This document shows, one piece after another, positions 46,682-55,588 of a DNA stretch of 64,000 nt (positions are counted from its first letter, which is position 1; each line of letters starts with the position of its first letter). Position numbers and translations under genes: made by a program. The stretch covers positions 1-64,000 of the forward strand of contig NZ_MKJU01000035.1 of NCBI RefSeq assembly GCF_001854605.1, given 5' to 3'. The stretch comes from Pseudoalteromonas amylolytica (GTDB taxonomy: Bacteria; Pseudomonadota; Gammaproteobacteria; Enterobacterales; Alteromonadaceae). The notes beneath the pieces are model-generated. The model made no database searches, was not told the DNA's origin, and worked only from the letters and a program-made list of their open reading frames with translations.

Positions 46682-49216
46682 ATGAACTTGTCGATCAGTC
46701 AATTTTACAGTTTACAAAGTAGCGCGCAGCGCTATCAATTTGTGCTTGATATGCTTAACCATCACTTGAACAGTACTCACTGTTTTATTGGTAAGTTTAT
46801 AAATGGTGGGACGCAGGTTAAAACGTTACGTTACTTACACAATGGTAAACGGGTAGACAATTTTGTGTATGACTTGAGCGATACGCCCTGTAAAGATGCT
46901 AAATGCAGCCAAGAGGTTTGTACGTTTGAGTATGATTTACAGCAACGCTACCCAAAGGATACCTTGCTACAGACGCTCAACATCAACAGTTATATTGGCT
47001 TAACGCTGCGCGCGCCTGATCATCAGCCTGTCGGTATTTTGGTGTGTATGTTTGAACATCCCCAAGCTTTTAGCGAGCAAGAAAAAGCGTACTTTTCTGA
47101 GCTAGGCCATATTGTGGCTACCGAGCTTAGCCATCACCAAGAAATGAATGCAAAGGAGCGGTTACTCAAGCAATTAGCAACCGGAGAACGGATCGCAAAG
47201 CTGAGTTCATGGACTTGGTATATCAAACAAAATATACATTGCTTTAGCCACGAAATGCACAACTTGCTTAATACACAGACAGAGCAAGTATCACTTGAGC
47301 GCTTTTTGGCCTGCTTACAAGGCTCTGATCAACAAAGGTTACTAGAGCAAATGGAGCAAATCAGCAACGAGGAAATTGACTCTTTTGAGCTAGTGGTTAC
47401 TCATAAAAGTGAAAATCAAAGTGATGGCTTGTTTCACATTGTGGCTGTGCTAGAAGCAAGTGACCACCAGCAGCTAGAGCCTGTGATGCGCGCAACGGTA
47501 CAAGATATCACCTACACCTGGGCTTTAAATAAACAGTTAGAATTAACCAATGTGGTTTTTGAAAATGCGTCAGAAGCTTTTATGATCACGGACCGACATA
47601 ACAAGATAATGATGGTAAACAAAGCCTTTGAAGCACAAACAGGCTATAGCGCCAATGAGCTATATGGAGAAGATCCCAGCATTTTGTCATCCGGTAAACA
47701 AAATAAGAAGTTCTATCAAAAAATGTGGCAGCAACTTGAGCAAACTGGCGTGTGGAAAGGTGAAATCTATAACCGCAGAAAAGATGGGCAGGTTTTTCCA
47801 GAAGAGCTGACATTAAATGCGGTTAAAGGAGAGGATGGTGAAATAACTAATTATGTGGCTATTTTTAGAGATATCACCGAATGGAAACGCAATGAAGCTC
47901 AGCTAACCTTTTATGCCAACCACGAAACGCTCACAGGTTTGCTTAATCGTCGCAGCTTTATGCAAACGCTTGAAAAGAGCGTACAACAACACAAAAGCCA
48001 GCAAGGCGGTTTATCATTATTGTTTATCGGCTTGGATAGATTCAAAGAAATCAACGATATATTTGGCCCTGAGGTGGGTGATCAGGTGTTGATTGCCGTT
48101 GCTGATAGGTTGCAAAGCACTTTAAAACGCAAGGATATGGCCGGCCGCTATGGTGGGGATGAGTTTGTGTTACTTTTACACAATCAAAGCCAACATGACA
48201 TGATGGCAAGTGCTGAGCATTTAAAGCACGTAATCAGCGAGCCTTACGTATTTGATGAGCTTACCATTGAGCTCAGTGCAAGTATTGGTGTTGCACATGC
48301 CTTGGCTGACGAAAACATCAATGGCACAGTGTTGGTTCGCAACGCAGCACATGCCTTGAGTACAGCTAAAAAACAAGGCAGAGGGCGCGTTGCATTACAT
48401 AACGAAGCCATTCAAAACGCCTACATAAGTAAAATTAAGCTCAAAGATAAACTCAAGCATGCTTTAAAGCATGAATTACTCAGTGTTCACTACCAGCCAG
48501 TTGTAGATGTTAAAAGCGGTCAAACGGCCAAATTTGAAGCGCTGGTCCGCTGGCATGATGAAGAGCTCGGCTTTATTTCACCCGCTCGTTTTATTCCCAT
48601 CGCCGAAGAGTTTGGTTTAATACATTTGGTTGGTCAGTATGTATTACAAACAAGTTGTCGTGATTTGGCGATGCTTCATCGTAGTGGGTTTGAGCACATC
48701 GGATTCTCTATCAATCGTTCAATCAATGAGTTCAAAGCGAGTAATAATCAGTTAGTACACATTAGTGACGCGATACAAGAGTTTGCACTGCCTTTTGAAT
48801 GCATCACCATTGAAGTCACAGAGTCTATGGCTGCCAATAGTTACACTTGGCAGGTATTGCAAGCATTGAGCGCTAAAGGTATCAAAGTAGCTCTGGATGA
48901 TTTTTGCACAGGTTACTCTTCTTTGAGTAACTTAATTGATAACCCAATTGACTACGTGAAAATAGATAAATCCTTTGTTGATAGCATGGTGGAAGACACC
49001 AGTAAACAGGTGATGATTAAATGCCTGATTGACTTGAGTTCGCAACTGGGGATCGGCGTGATAGCCGAAGGCGTTGAGCACCGGCAGCAGCAAAGTATGC
49101 TTGCTGAGTTTGGCTGTCACTTGATCCAAGGCTACTTTTATAGCCAAGCCATGCCGATAGCAAAGTGCTTAGCGATGCTAGAGCGTGAAGAGCAGGTTAA
49201 CTCGAAGTTAGCGTAA
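46682..49216 (+). CDS. GAF-PAS-GGDEF-EAL c-di-GMP protein
   Basis: An 844-residue soluble protein. GAF-like domain (about 1-150), PAS (about 290-400), diguanylate cyclase with intact GGDEF at 491-495, and phosphodiesterase with EAL at 619-621. EAL-site residues (VTES, DDF, VKIDKSF, AEGVEH) are kept; DDFCTGYSS has Cys where Gly is usual. The upstream inhibitory RxxD has Lys in place of Arg. Both activities may work; the sign of the net effect cannot be read. Cytoplasmic sensing by the GAF or PAS domain. Confidence 0.9.
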   Translation: MNLSISQFYSLQSSAQRYQFVLDMLNHHLNSTHCFIGKFINGGTQVKTLRYLHNGKRVDNFVYDLSDTPCKDAKCSQEVCTFEYDLQQRYPKDTLLQTLNINSYIGLTLRAPDHQPVGILVCMFEHPQAFSEQEKAYFSELGHIVATELSHHQEMNAKERLLKQLATGERIAKLSSWTWYIKQNIHCFSHEMHNLLNTQTEQVSLERFLACLQGSDQQRLLEQMEQISNEEIDSFELVVTHKSENQSDGLFHIVAVLEASDHQQLEPVMRATVQDITYTWALNKQLELTNVVFENASEAFMITDRHNKIMMVNKAFEAQTGYSANELYGEDPSILSSGKQNKKFYQKMWQQLEQTGVWKGEIYNRRKDGQVFPEELTLNAVKGEDGEITNYVAIFRDITEWKRNEAQLTFYANHETLTGLLNRRSFMQTLEKSVQQHKSQQGGLSLLFIGLDRFKEINDIFGPEVGDQVLIAVADRLQSTLKRKDMAGRYGGDEFVLLLHNQSQHDMMASAEHLKHVISEPYVFDELTIELSASIGVAHALADENINGTVLVRNAAHALSTAKKQGRGRVALHNEAIQNAYISKIKLKDKLKHALKHELLSVHYQPVVDVKSGQTAKFEALVRWHDEELGFISPARFIPIAEEFGLIHLVGQYVLQTSCRDLAMLHRSGFEHIGFSINRSINEFKASNNQLVHISDAIQEFALPFECITIEVTESMAANSYTWQVLQALSAKGIKVALDDFCTGYSSLSNLIDNPIDYVKIDKSFVDSMVEDTSKQVMIKCLIDLSSQLGIGVIAEGVEHRQQQSMLAEFGCHLIQGYFYSQAMPIAKCLAMLEREEQVNSKLA

Positions 49217-49226
49217 GCGGTGTTTG

Positions 49227-49868
49227 CTATTTAAGTAAGCCCATTTCCAGCGTTTTTAAAATAGCTTGAGTGCGGTCTCGAACTTGTAGTTTGCTCAATA
49301 TATTTGATACGTGATTGCGCACCGTTCCTTCGGCGTTAAACACCTTTGCGGCAATTTCTTTGTTTGATAGACCTGATACCATCAACGACAGGATCTGCTT
49401 TTCTTTACCTGTTAGTGACGGCAGTTCATAGGTTATATGTTGCTGTTTTGCTTTGATTAACTGCTGTGTCAGCTCGCTTTGCAACACTATTTCACCTTGC
49501 TGCACTCGTTTGATAGCCGCGACCAACTCTTCCAGCGATACATCTTTGAGTAGATAGCCTTTTGCACCCGCTGCCATGCCACCTAGTAGCAGGTCATCTT
49601 CATTGAACGTCGTTAAAATCAAAAACTTCAAATCACTTTGCTGACTTTGAAGGGCGTTGAGTACATCGAGGCCCGATCCGTTTGGCATGCGCATATCGAG
49701 TAATACTACATCGGCATCTACCTGATTATTTCCTAGTTGCTGTAAAAATGTATCGCCACCATCAGCTTCACCCGTTACAACAATGTTTTCGCTAAGCTGT
49801 AACAAGGAGCGCATACCTTGTCTTATGAGGCATTGGTCATCAACCAAGTGTACTTTTATGTTATTCAT
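49227..49868 (-). CDS. NarL/LuxR-type response regulator
   Basis: A 213-residue regulator: receiver with Asp58 in VVLLDMRMP and acidic pocket at the N-terminus, then a LuxR-type helix-turn-helix (about 148-210; GLSNKEIAAKVFNAEGTVRNHV). The 3' partner of the kinase just upstream, overlapping it by 8 bases. Probably binds the TGACA..TGTCA repeats in front of the operon. Confidence 0.93.
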   Translation of the reverse strand: MNNIKVHLVDDQCLIRQGMRSLLQLSENIVVTGEADGGDTFLQQLGNNQVDADVVLLDMRMPNGSGLDVLNALQSQQSDLKFLILTTFNEDDLLLGGMAAGAKGYLLKDVSLEELVAAIKRVQQGEIVLQSELTQQLIKAKQQHITYELPSLTGKEKQILSLMVSGLSNKEIAAKVFNAEGTVRNHVSNILSKLQVRDRTQAILKTLEMGLLK

Positions 49869-50967
49869 AGGGCACTCTAATAATTAAGGTAAATCCTTGT
49901 TTTGAATTGACTAAGCTAAGTTGTCCAGCAAGTAATGACACGCGCTCTTGCATGCCTTTTAGGCCGTTGCCGTACACAACATCGCCTGTAAAAACACCAT
50001 CATCTGATATGCTCAACACTAACTCGGAACGCTCATGTTCGAGTTGAATCTTCATACAAGTTGCAGTTGGTGCGTGTTTGAGCGTATTGGTGATGGCTTC
50101 TTGTGTACATTTTAATAAGCATTGGGCTGTATCCAACTGAACTTTATCAAGGTGCTGAACTACCTCTAGTTGTATTTGGATCCTAGGGGTTTGTTGCGCC
50201 AATTTATGCAAACAGTCAGCTAGGTTAAAGCCAACATTGTCTCGTTTGTCACTCACGACTGAGCGTGTGGTTTGTAGCGCTTGTTTGGCTTGCTCATAAC
50301 AGGCTTGTAGCTGTGGCTGCTGCTCTTCGTTAGAGGTTCGTCTGGCAATGTCTAAATTAATGATAAGAGATGTCAGCGCATGGCCCACATCATCATGTAA
50401 GTCTCTGGCGAGCTTCAGTCGCTCACTTTGCTCGGCTGCGGTGCTTAACAAAGATTGCGTGGCTTCGAGTTTGGCATTGGTTAAGGCCAATTGTTCTTTC
50501 GCGTGCCTTTCACTTTGCATGCGTTGTGTCACCACCAAGGCAAAAAAATGGAATGCTGTAAACATTGCTGCATCGGCCCACAGCCAACCCTGTTGCCAGT
50601 AAAGTGCATGACTGATTAAAAATATGCCATGGATAGTGAAAATATATCCGTAACACACAATGGCGGGTACGTAGAACACCAAAATAGAGCATAGCATCAC
50701 ACTGTAAATGAGTATGAGATTGGCTTCGCTAATAAAGAATAAACCACACAGAACAGCAATAAGGCACGCTAAAACGGCGTAGCGAATACGAAAACCAATG
50801 CGTGTTGACTCGTTCACAACAAACAGTGTGAAGAGCAAAAACAGTCCGTGAAGAACATACTCTAAGTAACTGACGGTCTGCCCAGAGGCGTGAAATAAAC
50901 TGGGAAAGGCCACTGCCGCCCACGTAAGTAAAACGGTAAATAGCCATGTTGGCTGATACTTAAACAT
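49861..50967 (-). CDS. membrane histidine kinase (HisKA_3 type)
   Basis: A 368-residue kinase with five or six membrane spans (residues 1-150), a coiled linker, and the HisKA_3 H-box with His191 in LARDLHDDVGHALTSL, then a HATPase domain (NTLKHA, DDGVF, GNGLKGMQERV). Membrane-sensing kinase of the DesK/NarX-like class; signal unknown. Overlaps the response regulator, so translation is coupled. Confidence 0.92.
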   Translation of the reverse strand: MFKYQPTWLFTVLLTWAAVAFPSLFHASGQTVSYLEYVLHGLFLLFTLFVVNESTRIGFRIRYAVLACLIAVLCGLFFISEANLILIYSVMLCSILVFYVPAIVCYGYIFTIHGIFLISHALYWQQGWLWADAAMFTAFHFFALVVTQRMQSERHAKEQLALTNAKLEATQSLLSTAAEQSERLKLARDLHDDVGHALTSLIINLDIARRTSNEEQQPQLQACYEQAKQALQTTRSVVSDKRDNVGFNLADCLHKLAQQTPRIQIQLEVVQHLDKVQLDTAQCLLKCTQEAITNTLKHAPTATCMKIQLEHERSELVLSISDDGVFTGDVVYGNGLKGMQERVSLLAGQLSLVNSKQGFTLIIRVPYE

Positions 50968-51038
50968 TGAACTCTATGCTTTTTTACGTACATCATAGCG
51001 TCCATTTTTGCCACTTGCTAGTAGTTGTTATCGGGCCG

Positions 51039-51073
51039 TGACATTTGTCATAGCGATATCATGACATTCGTGA
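51039..51073. promoter_or_regulatory. paired repeats between the two-component operon and membrane protein
   Basis: TGACATTTGTCA (51039-51050) is a 5-2-5 inverted repeat; a weaker copy TGACATTCGTGA (51062-51073) lies 23 bp away, about two helical turns. They sit between divergent genes and are the natural binding place for the NarL-type regulator. Confidence 0.55.
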
Positions 51074-51134
51074 CTGTGAACGTGCGCCGTACTTGCTTAA
51101 TCTTTAGCACATGAATTGTTACTAAGGAAAAGCC

Positions 51135-51875
51135 ATGGAATACATCCACAAATTTGCAGTATACACACATATCATTTTAGGCAGTTTTGCTTTGTTATTG
51201 TTTTGGGTGCCAGTGATAGCGAAAAAAGGCAGCTCGCTGCACAATCGTTTTGGGCGCTATTACAACTGGGCAATGTATGGCACGTCGATACTCGGTGTGC
51301 TGGCGTGTATTTTAGTACTCGTTGAGCCGCTGAGTGCAAAGCCAAAAGACTTTGCTAACATTCAGCAGCAGGTACAATACATTCAACAAAGTAGAATTTT
51401 CGCACTGTTTTTATTGATGTTGTCTTTGTTAGTACTGGCGTCTATCTATCATGGCGAGCGAGTGTTAAAAGCCAAAGGTAACCCAGATTTGTTGCGTACG
51501 CCTATGCATTTGTCACTACTGGCTTTATTACTGATTGTAGCCACACTTTCATTATTTATGGGCATAAAATTTTCGCAAACATTGTTGATGGTGTTTGCTG
51601 GGGTGTCATTGGTTGTTGGCACTAAGATGTTGCGATATGTTTTGCAATCGAGTATTGCTCCAAGAGCTTGGGTTATTGAGCATATGGGCGCCATGTTGGG
51701 CTCTGGTATTGGTGTATATACGGCTTTTTCAGCGGTGGGAGGGCGTCATGTATTTAGTTATATTTTGGGCGAGCAGGCCATCTTTTTAAGCTGGATCATG
51801 CCTTCTGTAATCGGTATCGTGGCGATAGCTTGGGGGCGAAAGTACTTCACTGCTAAGTTTAAAGTGGGCTGTTAA
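51135..51875 (+). CDS. DUF2306-like membrane protein
   Basis: A 246-residue protein with about seven membrane spans. The His of YTHIILGSFALLLFW and the loop KKGSSLHNRFGRYYN, and a further His pair later, resemble the DUF2306 family, where conserved His may bind metal or heme. Divergent from the kinase-regulator pair, a likely target of it. Confidence 0.75.
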   Translation: MEYIHKFAVYTHIILGSFALLLFWVPVIAKKGSSLHNRFGRYYNWAMYGTSILGVLACILVLVEPLSAKPKDFANIQQQVQYIQQSRIFALFLLMLSLLVLASIYHGERVLKAKGNPDLLRTPMHLSLLALLLIVATLSLFMGIKFSQTLLMVFAGVSLVVGTKMLRYVLQSSIAPRAWVIEHMGAMLGSGIGVYTAFSAVGGRHVFSYILGEQAIFLSWIMPSVIGIVAIAWGRKYFTAKFKVGC

Positions 51876-51886
51876 TACAAATGTTT

Positions 51887-51917
51887 GTGGCACAGAACGA
51901 TTTTTGAACTGTGCCAC
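51887..51917. terminator. hairpin between convergent genes
   Basis: A 9-bp perfect stem GTGGCACAG (51887-51895) with CTGTGCCAC (51909-51917), 13-base loop, no strong T run. Probably ends or separates the membrane-protein and hemH transcripts. Confidence 0.5.
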
Positions 51918-51924
51918 GCGATGT

Positions 51925-52944
51925 CTATAACAATGGTTTTATTACATCAAATAACGCATTGATATGGTCATCTCGGTCATTTAATGCTGCAATATATCGG
52001 TACTTTTCGCCACCTGCGTGTTCGAATATTTCACGGTTTTCTTCTTCAAGCTCTTCAAGTGTTTCTAAGCAATCAGCGCTAAAAGCGGGGCTAATGATGG
52101 CAATGTCTTTGATACCTTGCTCAGGGTAGCTTGCAAGGGTGGCATCGGTATAGGGTTTTAGCCACTCAGCTTTACCAAATCGACTTTGAAAAGTTGTTTC
52201 AACCAAAGACTCATCTAGCCCCAGTTTTTGTACAACTAAGCGTGTGGTTTGTTGGCACAGGCAATGGTAGGGGTCACCATTGTCAAGAAACCTTTTCGGC
52301 ATACCATGATATGAAAAAACCAGCTTCTGTGGCGTGCCATTGGCCGCTAGGTCTTGTGCAATAGAGTTTGCCAGTGCCTCGATGTAAAGAGGGTTTTTGT
52401 GATATCCATTGATAAAGTGTAGTTCAGGCACCCAGCGCCACTTTTTCAGTACATTGGCTACAGCGTCGAAAGTAGACCCCGTAGTTGGGCTTGAATATTG
52501 GGGGTACAGCGGTAATACGATGATACGCGTTAAGCCTTTGCCTCTTAGCGCTTCAAGCCCTGCTTCAATGGACGGGTTGCCATAACGCATCGCCATCACC
52601 ACTTCAGTATTTTCAAAACCATTATCTTTAATGAGTTTGGCTAGTTTGTCAGTTTGCTGCTGTGAAATATGGACCAAAGGCGAGCCGTTTTCAGTCCAAA
52701 TGCTTTGATATGCTTTGGCGGATTTTTTGGGTCTAACACGCAAAATGATGCCATGGAGGATCATTAACCATACGAGCCGTGGGATCTCGACAATACGCGG
52801 GTCGGATAAAAATTCAGCAAGATAGACGCGTAATGCTTTGGCCGTGGGGGCATCAGGACTGCCTAAATTGGTAACTAAAATACCGGTTTTGTGATTGAAT
52901 CGCCCATCATGGGGGTTATCGGTAATCGCTGAAAAACGTGACAC
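51925..52944 (-). CDS. hemH: ferrochelatase
   Basis: A 339-residue enzyme that inserts ferrous iron into protoporphyrin IX, the last step of heme b synthesis. It has the family opening TGILVTNLGSPDAPT, the active-site His in SYHGMPKRF and the SPAFSADCLETLEE segment. Start at GTG 52942-52944 with GGAG upstream. Some relatives carry two copies, so this may not be the only hemH. Confidence 0.96.
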   Translation of the reverse strand: MSRFSAITDNPHDGRFNHKTGILVTNLGSPDAPTAKALRVYLAEFLSDPRIVEIPRLVWLMILHGIILRVRPKKSAKAYQSIWTENGSPLVHISQQQTDKLAKLIKDNGFENTEVVMAMRYGNPSIEAGLEALRGKGLTRIIVLPLYPQYSSPTTGSTFDAVANVLKKWRWVPELHFINGYHKNPLYIEALANSIAQDLAANGTPQKLVFSYHGMPKRFLDNGDPYHCLCQQTTRLVVQKLGLDESLVETTFQSRFGKAEWLKPYTDATLASYPEQGIKDIAIISPAFSADCLETLEELEEENREIFEHAGGEKYRYIAALNDRDDHINALFDVIKPLL

Positions 52945-53279
52945 ACACGGCTCCTATGAATTGCTGCTAGAAAATAATGGCGGGTGGACACATGGGTATT
53001 AGCCTTCACTCGCATCATGTTAAATAATTTTACAAGATTATCAGTACGTTCGTAACTGTAAACTGGATCTATCTGCTTGCAAATGTTGAGTTATGCTAAA
53101 ATAGTGTGTGTTTACTGCGATTTTGCCATGAACTATTTCATAACTCTCATGCTTTTGCCCTATTTTTTAGGGTGTTGGACTAATTATATTTGCAAGGGGG
53201 CGAGCTGCGCAGTACCTTTCAAACCCATTTTAGCGTCGTGCGCGCAGCGCAGATAATTTTGAGCATGTGAAGAGGGTAT
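52945..53279. other. upstream region of the chemoreceptor gene
   Basis: Mostly non-coding. It holds a short possible ORF at 53128-53256 (listed) and the ribosome site (GAGGG) of the next gene. Confidence 0.4.
53128..53256 (+). CDS. possible 42-residue lipoprotein-like ORF
   Basis: ATG at 53128, TAA at 53254-53256. It begins MNYFITLMLLPYFLGC, a short lipoprotein-like leader with five Cys in all, but there is no ribosome site. May be chance. Confidence 0.2.
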   Translation: MNYFITLMLLPYFLGCWTNYICKGASCAVPFKPILASCAQRR

Positions 53280-54830
53280 ATGCGTCTCAATCAACCAGTA
53301 ACACAACAGCAAAAACATTTTGCGCCAGATGTAAAACTAATTTCCGTGACTGATCTACAAGGACGAATTGTTGATTGTAATGACCATTTTGTCGCTGTAA
53401 GTGGCTTCACACGGGAAGAGTTAATTGGTCAGCCGCATAATATTGTTCGTCATCCGGATATGCCAGCTCAAGCTTTTGCTACCATGTGGGCGCAGCTAAA
53501 AGCTGGGAAACCTTGGATGGGGATAGTGAAAAACCGCTGTAAAAATGGTGATTTTTATTGGGTTGATGCCTATGTTACCCCAGTTACACAAACAGGGAAA
53601 ATTGTAGGGTATGAGTCAGTTAGACGTTGCCCAGACCAAGAAACTGTTGCTCGAGCGCAGACGCTATATGACAACCTAACGAGTCAAAAAAGTGCCCCAT
53701 TCAAGTGGCCCAAGTTACGGATGATATGGCCTGTGCTAATGAGTATTGTAGGTATAGGGCTGTGGTGGTTTGTCTCGTCGAGCAGTGCGTTTTTTTGGGT
53801 GCTACTCAATAGTATTAGCCTGTGTGGTTACAATTTATGGCGTGATGGGGAGCAGTTAAAAAGGTTGGAACAGAGCTTGTCTCATAGCTTTTGTGATGAT
53901 GTAGCTACCCAAATCTACTCGACTTGGGATGGTAAAATGGCCAGCATTCAAGTGCGCTTGTTGAGCGAACAGGCCCACTTAGACACCGTGATCACTCGTA
54001 TAGAAGATGCCGCCAAACATGTTACCTCGGGAGCTAGACAAGCCTTGGGGCAAGCGGGTGATACTTATAAACAACTACAGAGCCAACAACTTGAGACCGA
54101 GCAGGTCGCCACGGCGATGAATGAAATGAGCACCACCATCAATGATGTTTCAGGGAATGTACAAATAAGCGCCGAACATGCACAAGGTGCTTTGTCGATG
54201 GCCGATGAAAGTGCACGTATCGGTGAGTTAACCAAACAAGCAATTGAAGCCCTAGGCGAAACGGTGATGCAGATCCGTGACTCTGTTTTAGGTGTCTCTA
54301 AGCAAACCACACGCATTGCAGATGCTGCGCAAATAATTGAACAAATCGCTGAGCAAACCAACCTGTTGGCACTTAATGCAGCAATTGAAGCTGCAAGAGC
54401 GGGTGAGCAAGGTCGTGGCTTTGCGGTGGTTGCTGATGAAGTACGTCATTTAGCACAAAGAACCCAACAATCGACCCAAGAAATCCACACAATCATCAAC
54501 GAGCTTAGTGACAGTACGCAACACGCCGTGAACATAGCCCAACAGGGCGAACAAGAATCACTGTCTGGTATCGAGCAGCTTGCACAAAGCACTGATATGC
54601 TAGGTCAAATTCAGCAAGCTGTGCGTCAAATTCACGATATGTCGATGCAAATTGCGACCTCGGTAGAAGAACAAGCCGCCGTTTCTGATGATATCAATCA
54701 GCAGATTGTTAACATTGCGGGTTTAGCGAATGACAGTTTGGATAGCGCAGATTCAGTGAAACAAGTGAGCGGCGAGTTGAGTAATGTAGCCAGCGAAATG
54801 TATGAGTTGGTGGTACGTTTTCAACGTTAA
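53280..54830 (+). CDS. PAS-domain methyl-accepting chemotaxis protein
   Basis: A 516-residue chemoreceptor of the Aer-like kind: one N-terminal PAS domain (about 15-120; TREELIGQPHNIVRHPDMP), two close membrane helices (about 150-185), no obvious HAMP, and a signalling domain with the hairpin EQTNLLALNAAIEAARAGEQ. The PAS opening and NIVRHPDM are like flavin-binding redox receptors, so energy or redox taxis is likely. GAGGG before the ATG. Confidence 0.9.
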   Translation: MRLNQPVTQQQKHFAPDVKLISVTDLQGRIVDCNDHFVAVSGFTREELIGQPHNIVRHPDMPAQAFATMWAQLKAGKPWMGIVKNRCKNGDFYWVDAYVTPVTQTGKIVGYESVRRCPDQETVARAQTLYDNLTSQKSAPFKWPKLRMIWPVLMSIVGIGLWWFVSSSSAFFWVLLNSISLCGYNLWRDGEQLKRLEQSLSHSFCDDVATQIYSTWDGKMASIQVRLLSEQAHLDTVITRIEDAAKHVTSGARQALGQAGDTYKQLQSQQLETEQVATAMNEMSTTINDVSGNVQISAEHAQGALSMADESARIGELTKQAIEALGETVMQIRDSVLGVSKQTTRIADAAQIIEQIAEQTNLLALNAAIEAARAGEQGRGFAVVADEVRHLAQRTQQSTQEIHTIINELSDSTQHAVNIAQQGEQESLSGIEQLAQSTDMLGQIQQAVRQIHDMSMQIATSVEEQAAVSDDINQQIVNIAGLANDSLDSADSVKQVSGELSNVASEMYELVVRFQR

Positions 54831-54893
54831 AATTATGGCGATTAATCAAAACCTGCATAATGATTAATTATTTGTCTCGCATCTTCTAATTGA

Positions 54894-54931
54894 GTCGCTA
54901 CTATTTAACCATGTGATTAAACAGTAGCGAC
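54894..54931. promoter_or_regulatory. 38-bp near-perfect palindrome, TetR-type operator
   Basis: GTCGCTACTATTTAA (54894-54908) and TTAAACAGTAGCGAC (54917-54931) are inverse copies with one mismatch around an 8-base centre. It lies 6 bases before the tetR start, so the TetR-type protein probably binds it to repress its own efflux operon. Confidence 0.8.
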
Positions 54932-54936
54932 ACACC

Positions 54937-55587
54937 ATGAACTCCCCCCAGTCTAAAAAAGTAGGACGCCCCACCAAGCATCATGATGAAGCACGTGATG
55001 CCTTGATAAAGGCTGCGACGGATAAATTTGTCAAAAAGCCATACGATAAAGTTAGCATTCGTGAATTAGCTGACTATGCTGGCGTTAACTCAGCTCTTAT
55101 CAAATACTACTTCGAAAACAAAGAAGGCCTATACAAAGCCATGATCCTGGAGGTGACGGGGCGGGTGATGGCCAATATTCAAGCGCACTTGTCTGGTGAT
55201 GAGTTTACTTCTATTAGCGAAGTTTTTCGCAGCTTCACACAAGTGATGAAACAGTCACCGGAATTTCCGCTGTTGATGCTAAAGGAAGTCATTCTCAATC
55301 AAGGGGTTTGTCGTGAGTTTTTTCTACAGCAGATAGGTAACTCTCATGTGAAGGTGATTGACAGTGTTTACCGACACTTTGCTAAGCTTGGCAAGATAAA
55401 GCCCAATGTTGATCCACTGCTATTTCGTATCTCATTGATGAGTATGATGATTTACCCTTGGTATCTCAGAGAGCTAATGCACAAAATGGAAGGTGTTGAG
55501 TACGATGATGCGTTTTTGTCAGCTTTAGTTGAGCATAACACGCTGCTGATGACGTCTGGATTATTTCAAAGTAGTGAGGAGCAGTAG
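54937..55587 (+). CDS. TetR-family repressor of the efflux operon
   Basis: A 216-residue protein: helix-turn-helix (about 35-60; VSIRELADYAGVNSALIKYYFENKEG), then a ligand domain. First of a three-gene unit (tetR, adaptor, pump); its stop is 1 base before the adaptor start. A 38-bp palindrome lies just upstream, showing autoregulation. Confidence 0.9.
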   Translation: MNSPQSKKVGRPTKHHDEARDALIKAATDKFVKKPYDKVSIRELADYAGVNSALIKYYFENKEGLYKAMILEVTGRVMANIQAHLSGDEFTSISEVFRSFTQVMKQSPEFPLLMLKEVILNQGVCREFFLQQIGNSHVKVIDSVYRHFAKLGKIKPNVDPLLFRISLMSMMIYPWYLRELMHKMEGVEYDDAFLSALVEHNTLLMTSGLFQSSEEQ

Positions 55588-55588
55588 T

